Assembly: GCA_000231825.2 (NCBI GenBank)
Contig: JH720357.1
Coordinates: 302,590 to 366,589 of the forward strand
Reading direction: 5' to 3'
DNA length: 64,000 nt
Origin: Tetrahymena elliotti 4EA
Taxonomy: Eukaryota > Ciliophora > Oligohymenophorea > Hymenostomatida > Tetrahymenidae
Shown: one piece after another, positions 1 through 17,294 of the stretch
Layout of the letters: every line of letters begins with the position of its first letter
Position numbering within the stretch: the stretch's first letter is position 1
Made by a program: the position numbers and the translations under genes
The notes under the pieces: model-generated
What the model saw: the letters and a program-made list of their open reading frames with translations, nothing else
Told to the model about the DNA's origin: nothing
The model's database searches: none

Positions 1-94
1 CTTAACCAGCTTGAGTTAAGCTTTTTTTTACTTTTTCGTCTTCTAAAAGATTTTTTAGATTTTTATTTTACAAAACGTTTTTAAAAAAATTCAT
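1..94 (-). CDS. 5' end of unidentified gene, runs off the left edge
   Basis: On the minus strand an ATG at 94 opens a frame that stays free of TGA to the window edge. It begins MNFFKNVLQNKN and continues as a Lys/Leu/Asn-rich, probably helical segment of about 31 residues. No family can be recognised from so short a piece. The start is supported by position: the DNA just upstream (from about 93 rightward) is a diverged copy of the DNA upstream of the kinase gene that starts at 3318, so both starts sit at the same place relative to a shared flank. It could instead be a chance frame. Confidence 0.4.
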
Positions 95-2025
95 GTCTTA
101 TTTTTCTTTTGGGGAAAAAGTTATTTATTTATTGATTTCTTTTTAATTTATTTCTTATTTATTATTTAAAAAAAATTTAATAATTAAAGTTTTTCAATAC
201 AGAGACATCTCAATTTTATATAGAAAAAACCTTGTAAATAACTATTGTTAATTAGATTGCTTCAGAATAGAAGTGTTGGCATTTAATTATTATTATAATA
301 TTAATTTATATGTCAGTAGAATTTTACTAAAATTCTTAAACACCTTGATCAGTTTTAAAATAAAAGAATTACGGTTCTCCCCTTAAATGTAAGTAGGGAA
401 TATTTTGATATTGGTTAATTAGTTATTTTAATAATTATTTTATCAATTTTTAGTTTAATTTTTTTAGAACAACAATTTAAAAAGATTGCCATAGATTGTG
501 AATTATTAATTAGGTATTTTTTCTATTTACTTTGGATTTAAATGACACCAAATGTAAAATTCGAAATTCACAAAAGAAGTTTTTTGTTTCATAAACAGAA
601 ATTTTTTAGAACAAAATATTTTTGGGAGATTACTCTCTTTTATTTTAATTAAATTTCCCAATTTTAACTTAGAGTAATAAACACATCTACCAAAAAAATA
701 TTCAATTTGTTAATTGTAATGTCTATGTAGATCAAATATGTTAGATATTTCTTTATTTTTATTATAAATAACTATCTAAGATAGAATCTTTTATTTAATT
801 TGCTTAGCAAACATTGGATAAAACCTTTAGGCTATCCAGATTTCGAAATCACATCATTAACAGATAAGATTTACTTAATTAATAATTATTTAATTTGTAA
901 AATAGAAGATAGATCATATAATATTTTGAATTTTTATAATTAATATTTATCAAATTTATTGGCTTTAAAAACTAAAAACTCTTAAAACTAATGAATTCAA
1001 ATTTCAACTATTCATTTGATAAATAATTTATTATTTAAGATTGGATATCCAAGAGAATTAGATACCTCATAAAAAAATTAGAATGATTGAATGAAAAATT
1101 TAATTTATTTTTGATTACAAATGATTGATTGGATGGAGATAATTAATTTCTAAAAAATTTATTATAATACAATCTTATCTAAATTGATTATAATAAAAGA
1201 ATATACAATCTTATCTAAATTGATTACATCAAAAAGCATAGAAAAAAAACAAAATTTTTTAGTATCTTCAGAAAAAAGTAGCCAAATAATCTAAACTTTT
1301 CAAACTTCAATAAATTACTTTTTATACAAATTTTAAAAGACAATAATAATGTGTTTTTATTTCAATTTGTTTTTTCGTTTTAAATTCATATTTTAATTAA
1401 AAATTTAGTAAATTTTCATAATGGATTGATTGATATTTAATTTATTTTTAACTTGTCAATGAGATTTTCATATTCATTAACCAGAGTAGGTTGAAAGATT
1501 AAATATTTTAGCAAATTTTCCAAAAATTGAATCGAATAAATACATTTTTTCATCTGATTTTAGATTTTATTAATTTGATTATTTGGCTAGAATTTTGATT
1601 CATTTAATTTTATGTACTTATTATTAAAAAATATGTGATATTTTTTTTATTTTTAAATTTATGATCATATATACTTTAAATGCTATTTTTTACTTAAAAT
1701 ATTTTATTTAAGAATGAGCAATAAGAAATTACCAAAAAGAAAAAAATTATTAATAAAAAAATTCGATTAAATAAAAATAAAAAAATAAGAATCTAAAGTA
1801 AGTAATCTTTTATAAAATTAGCAAATAAAAGCAAAACAATAAAATTTTAAAATATAATTCATTTCTCATAGCCACTAAAATATTTTAGAATTTTAATTTC
1901 TGAATCTCCACTACTTTTAATGAAAGAATTGAAAGTTTATTTCTCTTTATATGATAAATTCTTTTAGGTATTCTAACTAGCATTAGTTTCTTTTTATGAA
2001 TAATTTTGAATTTAAGGTGTTTTCT
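95..2025. other. Intergenic DNA holding flank copy A
   Basis: No convincing coding frame is seen on either strand. From about 93 to about 1250, and again from about 1320 to 1730, the sequence matches, with many substitutions and small gaps, the DNA upstream of the kinase gene (3332-4440 and 5540-6060). A short direct repeat of the type acaatcttatctaaattgat occurs twice near 1172-1225. The part from about 1730 to 2025 is simple AT-rich DNA downstream of the kinase stop. Confidence 0.55.
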
Positions 2026-3318
2026 TCAACTTCTTTTCTAGCATATATTTCTGCTAATAAGTTCTTCATTAACTTTAGCCTTTTCAATTTGTTTATCATC
2101 TTCTCTTTCAAAAATTTTAATTTATACTTGCATAAGAAAGATCAATTCGATAAGGCTGCATTTTTAAAAAGGTAATTCATCAAATAGACTCAGTATCTTA
2201 GTTAAAAGAAATTATTCATATTCTTTTTCAGTTTCTTAAAATTATTTTTTGAAAAGTTCTTTTACTTTATCTTGATGAAAGTAAGAATATTAGCATCGAG
2301 TAGCAACTACTGTATACCATTCGTATGTAAATTCTAGAAAATAAAGAATTTTTATTAAAACCACTCCAATATTAACATAATCGTTATAAAAGCTTTTATA
2401 ATCATTTTTCTAATCTGAATATCCTGATGTATATCCTAACCTATTCTCTAGCATAAATCCTGATTCACTAAAATCAATTAATTTTATGATTTTATCACCT
2501 ATTTCATGATTTTCAGTGCTTATTAGAATGTTAGAAAGTTTTATATCTCCATGTTGGATTTTAAATGAATGCAAAAATTAAAGACCTTCTAAAATCTAAA
2601 TGCATATTTTTAATTTCTTGATTTTAATCCTTCGCAATTTATCTTTATTTGATATTCTCCATTTATTTTATCTATTCATAAAATATTGTAATAATGTTTA
2701 ACTTTCGAAATACTCTAAGAATATCTAGAATGATTTGTCATTTAATTGGTGGTTTTTGTATTAAATGATATTCTTATGGTCAGGAATTTAAGAAAGAATA
2801 GATATTTCTCTTATTTGCTATTTAAAAAAAAATTCTTTTTCTACCTTTTATCCTTTATCATCTATTTCTTTGACTTATTTCATTGCTAATATCTACTAGT
2901 CGATGTCAGTAAGTACTTTGAAAACTTCAAATTAAGCTTCACCAATTTTACTGATATTTTAATAATTTATTTATTTCTTATTCTGTTAGAGATATTCAAT
3001 GAATAACTCTATTTGTTTAATATAAATTTATAAATTAACTCTCAATTCTCCATTTGTTTAAAGAAAACCATAATTTTTTAATAGGCCTTCAAATTACTAT
3101 TTGGTTATTTCTAATTATTAGATTTATTATATTTAATAATTACTCATCTGTTCGTAATTGCCTTACTTATTTGAGAATTCTTTACAAATTTCAAAAATAT
3201 CTATTTTTTAAAATTCTTTATGAACTTCCTCAAAATCTATAGTGAAATCGTTAAAACTACTATCTGATTAATTAAAATTTTCAGTTTTTAATTTTTATAT
3301 GTTGCTAATATCATTCAT
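2026..3318 (-). CDS. Divergent Ser/Thr protein kinase-like protein (possible pseudokinase)
   Basis: Read with TAA/TAG as Gln, this gives 419 residues in two exons split by a 33 nt intron (3007-3039). The start is ATG 3318 (MNDISNIQKL) and the stop is TGA at 2026-2028. Residues about 1-105 are a variable N-terminus. The kinase domain follows: a glycine-loop-like KIGEAQFEVFKVL, the ATP-binding lysine in ILAMKQV, an alpha-C helix in REISILSQI, then HKNIIQY, a catalytic-loop-like HGDIKLSNIL, a metal-loop-like LIDFSES, a GYTSGY segment and the alpha-F-like YNDYVNIGVVL. The catalytic Arg of HRD is Gly and the DFG glycine is Ser, so activity may be low or absent, although the Lys, both Asp and the Asn are kept. 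The frame continues without a break through the domain, so this is not obviously a broken gene. Confidence 0.8.
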
Positions 3319-6300
3319 TCTTAATTGATAACTCTTGTCTTATTTTTCTTAGGAAAAAGTTATTAATTTATTGATATCTTTTCAATTTCTTTTTCATTTA
3401 CTATTTTTTAAAAATTTAATAATTTTGTAAAATAATTAAAGTTTTTCAATACTAAAATATCTCATTAGAATAGAAAAAACTTGTAAATAACTATTGGGAA
3501 GTAGAATTTTACTAAAATTCTTTAACAACCTTGATCAGTTTTAAGAGAAAATAATTAAAAATTTGATTTAAGCATAAAGGTTCTCCACTATAACATCTGT
3601 AGGTAATACTTGAATATTGTTTAATTAGTTATTTTAATAATTATTTTATCAAGTTTTAGTTGAGTTTTTTCAGGACAAGCCATTTAAAAAGATTACCATC
3701 AATGGTGAATTATGAATTAGTTATGTTTCTATTTATTTTTGATAAAAAAAAATTTTGAATTTCATAAAAGAATTTTTAGTCTCATCAATAGAATTCATAG
3801 AACAAAATATTTTTAAGAGAGATTTCTATATTTTATTTTGATTAAATTTCCCATAATATTAATATGTTTTTCTACCAAAAATGCTCAAATTGTTAATACT
3901 AAAATTTAAGTAGATTTTCAACCTAGATATTTCTTTATTTTTATAATAAATAATTCTTTCTAGAGAAAATCTTTTATATTTTGCTTTGTAAATATTGGAT
4001 AAATTCGAAAAGTATCCATATTTCAAAATCGCATGATCAACAGTTTAGATTTACTTAATTAATAATTATTTCATTTGTAAAATAGAAGATTAGATCTCAT
4101 CATATTTAAAAACTAAAAACTCGTAAAACTAATTAATTACCTTTTCAACTATTCATATGATGATGAATCATTTTATATAAGATTAGATTCCCAAGAGAAT
4201 TAGATACCTCATAAAAATATTAGAATGTTTGGATATTTAAATTTCAAAAGGGTCTTTTTTAATTCAGAAAAGAAAAAATTGAATCTATTTGATTACAAAT
4301 GATTGATTGGATGGATGGAAATGATTGATTTCTAAAAAATTGACTATAATTAATATAAGGATATACAATCCTATCTAATTTGATTACATCAAAAACCATA
4401 GAAATAAATACAAAATGTTTTCGCGGATTAAGAAAAGAATATCTCCTTAATCTAAAAACTTATATCTCAACTTCAATCACTCATCTTTTAGATAATTATA
4501 AAAATAAAGAATCATAAAACTTTAACTTGCCTCTTAAAATTTAAAAAAGTCTAATTTTGAGTCTCAATATCCTTGACTTAAAATTCATTTTCATAAAAAC
4601 TTCATTTAAAAGTTTCTATAATTCATATTTAGTATGACATTTTTGAATTATCTATCAACACTCTAGCTCTCATTTTATATTTATTTAAAATGAACATATT
4701 GATATTAAAATTTTCAGTTGAAATATTAAAAAGCTGAATTTTATTAAATAATATATGAAGTTGATTAACAGATTAATAGACCAGGATATATTTGCTACAA
4801 AATAGTAAAAAATTAATCACCATTTTAAAATAATGATGAGATAAATTTTTTGTAACTAAGATTAAGATCAATGCTAAAAGATATTTTGATTTTATATAGA
4901 TAGAGTGCAAAATCAAAAATTTACTATACATATTAAAGTCAAATATTTTGGATATATTTTGATACAAATAAAAATAATATTTATTAAATCAACAAAAAAT
5001 CAATCAATTTGGTAAAAAAATGTAATTAATTTATTAAGATTTAAATCTCAAAAACAAAAAAATCTTAATAAATTGACTGTTTTCTTTCTCATTTAATCTA
5101 CACAAAACAGTTAATAAGCAAAATATCAACTTCAATTAGTTTTGATAATTAAAAGATAGTTATGAAAAAAAAAATAACCACAACAAATAAATTACTTTTA
5201 ATTTCTATATTTTTAAAGGTAATTAAATATTTTAACAAAATTTGTTTAAAATAAAATGCATTTATAAAATATTCTTTTAATTATAATATAAAATTATCAA
5301 TAATTCTTTCCTTAATTTGTTTATTAAATAATAATCTCATTATTAATTTATTTTCATGTTCTTTGATTACTTTACAAAAATTAAAATATTTTTTAATGAA
5401 ATGATAAAATGTAGTTCATACTGTCTTGATAGATTACAAAGTAAGAGATAATGATAGACATTTACAATGGGGTAAGCTTTTAGTTTAAAAATAGCTTAGA
5501 TTTTTTAAAATAATACTCAAATATTTTGGAATTTTATTTTATATTCATTCATACTACTTTTCATAAAAATTTAAAAAAATAATAATAGCACTTTTTTTTG
5601 TTTAGATTTATTTTTTTGTTTTTAAATTCATATTTTAATTAACAATTAAGTAAATGTTAAAAGATGGATAGATATTTAATTTGCTTTTAACTTGTGAATG
5701 TAATTTTTATTGTCATCAATCAGAGTAATTTTAAATATTAAATATTTTAACAAACTTTTCAAAATATAACATGGAATAAATTAATTTGTTTCCCTATTTT
5801 TAGGTTTTTTTTAATTTGATTGCTTGGCTAGAATTTTTATTCATTTAATTTTATGCAGTTACTATTTTAAAAAAATATGTGATATATGATTATTTTTAAT
5901 TATTTATTGAGATAATTTAAAATTTAATGATTAAATTTTATTATCCTTCAATAAATTTATGATCAGTAAAATTAAGAATATACCTACTTTAAATGCTATT
6001 TTTTACTTAAAATTATTTTATTTAAGAATCATCAATAAGAAATTATCAAAAGTTACATTCCTTATTTTAAAATTTTTATCATATTTAACAAAATCCTTCA
6101 AATTTTTTTTAATATGTAAAAGAAATTTATTATTAAAAAAATTAATTTCAATTGAAGTATTTAACAAAAAATTTTAATTAGCTTTTTTACAAAGAAATAA
6201 ATTTGTAAAATAATTTAAAACAGTAAGCATGATTGCTATTTAAGATGTTCTTAAATTTAACAGAGTATCAAAGAATAAAATATAAATAAATGCCTATAAA

Positions 6301-7146
6301 TTAAAATAAAATAATGAATTAATTAGATAAGAATATGGTTTGGAGTTAAAGATGAATAATACCTATTGCAATTTAAAATAAGCTTTGAATGCAAGTAATA
6401 AATCAAGATTTTTTTAGAATTCAATATAACAATAATAGATAAAAACTATGAAAGAGATAGGACTGAATAAAAAGATTTAAAGTAAAAAATAATAGCATTG
6501 ATTAATTTTTATGCTAATCAAAAAAAGACCACATTATAATTTCTTGGCTATTGTTAAAAAATGTAAAAATAATCTTTTTCAGCATGAAATCAAAGAAATA
6601 AACAAATAAAGAAGCAAAAAATACAAATAAATGAATAAGTAGATGAGAATATCATTGTAACTTTACTTATTGTCAATTATATTATTGAAAAATATACTAA
6701 TAAATAAATAAATTAATTAGACTTCCATAATTTACCTAAAAAATAAATGGAAAGTGAAGGGGAATAATAAGAATCAATCATTATATTAATTAATAATAAT
6801 AATTTTGTGAATGCTTTAACTAATAAGGTGAGTATAGGCATATTGAGGAGACTTGTTAAATAAATTAAAATATAAAACAAACAAGGAAATAATAAAAGAA
6901 AGAAAAAAGTAGTACTATTAAATCAATATATTTATATAATTACATATATATAATCCCGTAGTTAAAAGAAGAAAGAAAAAAAGTGCAAGAGAAATTAGAA
7001 ATAAGCAAGCCAATAGTATAGATACTAACAAACAAAATAAATTGCTCTAAACACTAAAAAAAGCAAAATTAGATAGATCACCTCTTCACATAGTCATAAA
7101 AATACTGCATCTAAACAATTGTATCTAAAGCAGACTAACACTCTAG
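3319..7146. other. Intergenic DNA holding flank copy B, then the CDPK upstream region
   Basis: No supported gene. About 3332-4440 and 5540-6060 are the second copy of the flank also seen at 93-1730, with roughly 1.1 kb of unrelated AT-rich DNA (4440-5540) between its two blocks. From about 6200 to 7146 the sequence is A-rich and slightly less AT-biased, as expected for the promoter and 5' untranslated region of the kinase gene that starts at 7147. Short frames in this stretch have no protein-like composition. Confidence 0.5.
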
Positions 7147-11822
<4,676 letters not shown>

Positions 11823-13175
11823 AATCAACCTTAAAATAATCAAATAAATTAACTCAGTCATTCATTCATTATAAATGATGTCTTTTATTATTATAATAAC
11901 TAATCAAAAGAAAGCTTGTTTACGGAATTAAAACATATTTTACCTAGTAATTAAAAGCCTCAACTAACTTACCCTCCTTCAATTAGTCTTTTAGCTAGAG
12001 GACATAAAATAACTATCATACATTTAATAAAATTAAAATAAAGAATTACTTTACTCATTTATTAATACTTTTATCTATTCATTCATCTTACCAACATTTA
12101 TAAATACCAAACTACCTACCTATCTATCTAAAATACACCATTCGAATCGTTATATCTTGTAAATAGATTTTCCAAAAAGAATATCAATTTATTTTCTACA
12201 AAAAATCAACTAATTATTCCTACCACAAAAATGCTTTCAGCTAATCATTCACTCTCTTTCAGTCAATCAGTTATCTAATCAGTTGGTCAATTAATTATTC
12301 ATTTATTCACTTATTTAGATAGCATCCATTAAAAATGTAAGAAAGAATTATTCAATCAATTATGGATAAAAGCTTAGCAAGCTTTAAAAATGATATAAAA
12401 ATATATATAACCACAATAACAAATATTAAAATACAAAAAATAGTAATAAGTCACTTATTTGCTTACAGGATTTAATTAAAGAAAGAAATGAAATCAATCA
12501 ATGAGATGATAAAGATAATTCCGCAACATTAATTGGTCCTTTCTAAATAATTTTTACAAGTTGAGACTATCTATCATTTCCTTTTGTTCACAAATTGAAT
12601 TAGTTAGTTAGTTAGTTAGTAAGCTGATTGTTAGTTTTTGAGGGAAGCTGCTTCCTTCAAAATAGAGAGAGATTTATTATGAATTATAATTTATAAGCAA
12701 ATTTTGTGTCTAAACTTTAATAATTATTTGAATAATTTATTAATAAACATAATAACTTCAATAATTTTATTCTCTTTGGTATTAAATTGTAAATTAAATT
12801 TGTTTTTTTTATTCGAATTTTATCAGTAATTAAATATAATTTCTTCTAATTAAATTATTCATTTTTAATCTATCCCTTTGTTTGATTCACATTAAAAATT
12901 CATTTCTTTTTAGATATCATACAATAATCAAGATTAAAAATTATTTTTTATTCCAAATAAAGAAATATTAAGGAAATACCCCTTTTATTGTTGTTTAAAA
13001 TGGAAATTAAAATAGTTAATAATATTTTTATAATACTTATTTAAGATTGAGCTTTTATGATAATATATAAATACATTGTTTTTTACAAAATTTGGTATTT
13101 TAAATTAATGGGAATTCTAATTTTTATATGTTTTTAATATTTTTTTCTTGCAATAGTTAATTTTAATTCTATTTT
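11823..13175. other. Intergenic, two converging 3' ends
   Basis: This lies between the stops of the CDPK and the cyclic-nucleotide-binding protein. It holds only AT-rich DNA with short simple repeats such as attcattcatt, ttagttagttagttag and cttacctacctatctatc-like runs. No coding frame or RNA gene was recognised. Confidence 0.5.
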
Positions 13176-16100
13176 TCATGATTATTCTTTTTTACTGTTA
13201 AAGTTGCTGTTGTTGCTTATAGAGCTATTAATACTTTGTTATTTTTATTGCTTGAGGGATTTGTTGTAATTAATTACACTTATGTAACCATCAAATTGAT
13301 TATCACTTAGCCTCTCAAATTTATTACTTATTAAATCTTTTTAAAAGTTATTTGATTAAGTACTAGAGCGTTAGATGGTTGGAGTCTTAAAGATAGAACT
13401 AGAATATAAATCATTTTTTTATTAGACTAATTTCTTCATAGATAAGGTTCTATTAACCTAATTAATTACTTTATTTGGTTTAGGGACTGTTAAAGGGAAA
13501 AATGCACTGGAATTTCTGCTAACAATTTAAGATGCACCTTTATTTTGTATAGCATTATCTGAGTTTAGACTATTATTACTCACTACTGCTTCATTACTTT
13601 TTAAAAGCTTTCTTATAGGAGTAGTTATAGGTTCTAAATGTTGTAATCCTTGCTTACTTTCATTTAATTGAGAAGAATTAAAATACCTTAGCTCTTCTTA
13701 TACAGAATTCACTTAATAATTATCAAGCTCCTAAATTTTTTAGTTCAAGCTTTCTTAAGCTACTAATCTTTTATCATTTACTTTAGATATTTTATCATTT
13801 AATTTTTAATTATTGATTTAATTATGAATTTAGTTAATTTTAATATCTTGTTAATTTAAGGCTAGAATTGATGCTGGTATGTCATTAGTTGAGTTAATTT
13901 CATCTTCAATAGTTAAATTTTATAGAGATGAATTAAATTTATATCTATTTATTTAATATTTCTAATCAAACTCATTCGAAACTGAAACTGCTATTGTGCC
14001 ACTTTCATTTTTATTATTTTTGTTTTTATTTTATGATTACTTTTGAATTGTTTCTAATTAGAATTTCTAAACCCTGGTTGGAGAAAGATGCAAAGTACCT
14101 AATATTTAAGCCTCTAAGAATGATGGCTTTTAATTTTATTTTTAAGGATTGTTATTTAAAACAACTTTAAAAGGTTTCTTTAAAAGCATTTTATTAGACT
14201 ATTCATCACCTGTATTTTTATTTTTAGAAGAATGAATAATTCCAGAAGACAAATTTTCTTAAATAAGCTCAAGCTTTAACTACTATTATTACTCTTTAAA
14301 TTTAATTTATTCACTACTTTTCAGATGAGGCAATTAAAAGCTTCCTTTTCCTTATTAAACATCACTAGCATTTTAAATACTATTTATTGAATTATTTTAA
14401 AATCCTGAATATCCACTTCCATTGATCTATTCTAATGATACTTTTCTAAAATGCTTAGTACTGTTCATACCTCCTATTATTTTGTTACAATAATTGTTAT
14501 CAAAAAGAACCAAACTGAAATAATTTTATAAAGTAAAATTAAAATTCTATTATTTTGTTTTAAAAACTAACAAAACAATTTTAGATACTTTATTTATTGA
14601 TCAATTGTTGAATAGTCAAGTTTACTAAAGAAACATTAAAATAATTTTCTTTTAAAATTTATCAAAGCTTTTGAATGTAAATTAACTCAGAAAAGCTTTT
14701 TGATTTGAAAGAAATTTAAAATTACTTTTATCTGTTTGAGCAAGGTTTTTTAACTTTTCGAAATCCGATTTACTACTAGGATATTTAAGGTCTACCTTAC
14801 TACTAGTTTTACTCTTTTGACTAATGTAAGAATGTATATTTTACATGTCAGTGAATATGTTGCCCATTAAGTTATTATCTTATTACACTTGTTTAAGAGC
14901 ATGCTATTCAATATGTTACTATACTGAAATGTTGTTTCCATTGAAATGACCATCTTTTCTCTTTTTATGTTTAGCATTTAGTATCTTTTCTATCCTTAAG
15001 GCATTTTAAATGTTTTTGCCATCCCCGAAATCGAAAACCTAGCTTTTTACATCAAATATATCTGTATAAGCATCTTAAGGAACATTTATCGCTCTCAGAG
15101 ATAAAGTGCTGGTTATGTTTTCTTCTGTATGATTTTAAATGTTCTTTTCTGTAATAGCAGGTAATAGAGTTTAGCTTTAAATTTTATCTTATTGTTAATG
15201 TTATCTTGGTATCATAGGTACAGTTCCTCTCAAAACTTCTCTTTAAGATGAAACCTGTGAATCATTCTCTTAAATCTGATTTTACGCTTATGTATCTTAA
15301 AAATTTTATCTATTATTAATGACTTCTTTCATTCTCTTTAAAACTTCTTGTGCTTCATCTTCGTTTCTGTGCTTGTATTGAGTGTTTAGCAGTCTTTTAG
15401 AAGAGTCTTTTTTCATTTACTGAATTATTTCCTATCTAATTTCCTCTTCTTTATGCTACAATAGAATTTGTCTTCCCTTTTCTTTGCTAATTGTAATCTT
15501 TTTAAGATAGTCTTTTAGATCTTTAGGAAATTTCCTATCAATAATCTTTTTGTCTGCTACAAGGACTTATGTTTTTAAAGACATAACTTCAGTTGAGTAT
15601 AAATATTTTTACTCTCCTTTAAGCATAATCTCATCACCTACCATAACTCCTGGACCTATTAATAAGCAATAAATATTGAGATAAAAAAATAATTTTAATT
15701 CAAACAAACGCATTTGTTTAATAATCCAATTTAATTAAAACATGTTGAGTGATAAATAAATTTTTTAATTTGAGATATATTTACAATAATTTGGTATGAA
15801 TTTTATATTTAATAAAAATAAATGAATATATAATTTGCTTGAGGTTTTATTAGGATCTGATTTATTTATTGAAATAAGTAAAAGAAAACTCTATCCATTA
15901 TTCTTAAATTAATTTAAATATTTACCAATTATTGTTAGTTTCGCCACTTTTTCTTCTGAGTGAAATTCACTCACTTGAATAGAAATCTTTTTTTATATTT
16001 GAGCCTCACCTTCAGCAATAATATAAAATTTATCATCTTATTAGTTCTGTTCAGTGATATATTGACCCCTGTTAAAACTAAGTACCTTTTATAGATTTTT

Positions 16101-17294
16101 ATTAAGTTATAGCTGTATTAAATCCAATTAAAATTTATATTACTGAGAAAGAGTATAACATATTTTCTAATCTCGCACTTGAGTAGTTATCCATGTCTTT
16201 GAATATTTGAAAAAGTATATCTCTTCTAAGCTATAGAGTTTTTTTTAATTCTTCGAGAGCTGGAAGAAATTTATCTCTATCCAAAATAATTAGCTCAGTT
16301 GGATGAGATCCTGCTATAATAGTAGCTGTTCTTGCTTAGTTAGTCAGCAAAGCCCTCTCACCAAAAATACTTCCTGCTTAAAGATGTCTTGTTGTTTTTC
16401 CATAACGCCTTTTTAATTCATTAGTTTCTCCTTGTGTAAGGTTATGTTAATCAAAATCTATTTTAAAATTTTAATTAAATAATGATGTAAATTTTTAATA
16501 ACAAAGTTGAAAAAAAAATTAGTTTCAATCAATTAACCAATGAATGTATTTATTTTTAATGAAATAGAAAATAATTAAACATTTCCTATCAAATTTCTCT
16601 ATTAATAATTACATTAAAATAATTTCTATTTTTAAATGAAATAATTTACCAAATGAAACTTATTTTTTATATTTTTGTCCTATTTGTTTGAGACGATCTA
16701 CTAATGTTGAAGGCATGTTTTCTAGTTCCTTTTAATTCATTTGGTTTTATATTTAAGACTCTTGATTTTAACTATCCTAATTGGGCTATTACTCTTACTC
16801 CTCCTCTTAAAAATCTAAATCTTTTAATAGAAATACCATGCAACTTCCTTTTAGAATAATATATAGCTTGTTATTTGATGGCTCGTCTTAATAGAAAATA
16901 ACATCTCCTTTATTTTTTTTCTCATAAACTAACTCTCCACAAATCTGTTTTTAAAGTGGAGATGAATTAATATATTGAGGAGTTAAGTGAACATTTTAAA
17001 GAATAATTAAGATATTTAAGAAATAATTTACTTTAATTTACTCAGATATATCTGCACCATAAAAATAATTTTAGATGAACATATTAAAGCCATTGAGCAA
17101 GCTTATCTTATTGTAAATAGTCTATTAATATTAAAATAGTTGATTAATTTTTGCAAAAAATAAGAGCTAATTAGCATCTCTATTAATGATATTATTACCT
17201 CTAAATCTCTCCACGATTTTTCTTTTTTTTATAAAAGATTCACAACCAATTCATAATCTTTAGAGTTTACTTGCTGGGTGCGCTTGCTTTTCAT
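13176..17294 (-). CDS. Protein with two cyclic-nucleotide-binding domains
   Basis: A multi-exon minus-strand gene. Its ATG is at about 17294 (MKSKRTQQVN; the frame is open further upstream, so the start is uncertain) and its TGA is at 13176-13178. After a short helical N-terminus comes the first cNMP-binding domain (about 16990-16200). It contains KGDVIFYQDEPSNKLYIIL, an acidic Gln-rich insertion, and the phosphate-binding cassette FGERALLTNQARTA, which keeps the key Glu and Arg. A second domain follows (about 16110-15500): GQYITEQN, FYIIAEGEAQI and GVMVGDEIML. Its cassette lacks the arginine and is probably degenerate. The rest (15500-13176, at least 700 residues) is Ser/Asn/Gln-rich with no catalytic domain. 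Introns include two of about 31-32 nt (17167-17198 and 16113-16143) and one of 111 nt (14515-14625). It resembles a regulatory subunit or scaffold more than a cGMP-dependent kinase. Confidence 0.82.

Noticed and set aside
3054..3242. Plus-strand open frame of about 62 codons
   Set aside because: It lies opposite the N-terminal exon of the kinase gene, whose minus-strand frame is protein-like and continuous. This is an antisense shadow.
6351..6497. Short plus-strand frame starting MNNTYCNLKQ
   Set aside because: It has fewer than 50 codons, no homology, and ends in AT-rich DNA. It is more likely 5' untranslated sequence or chance.
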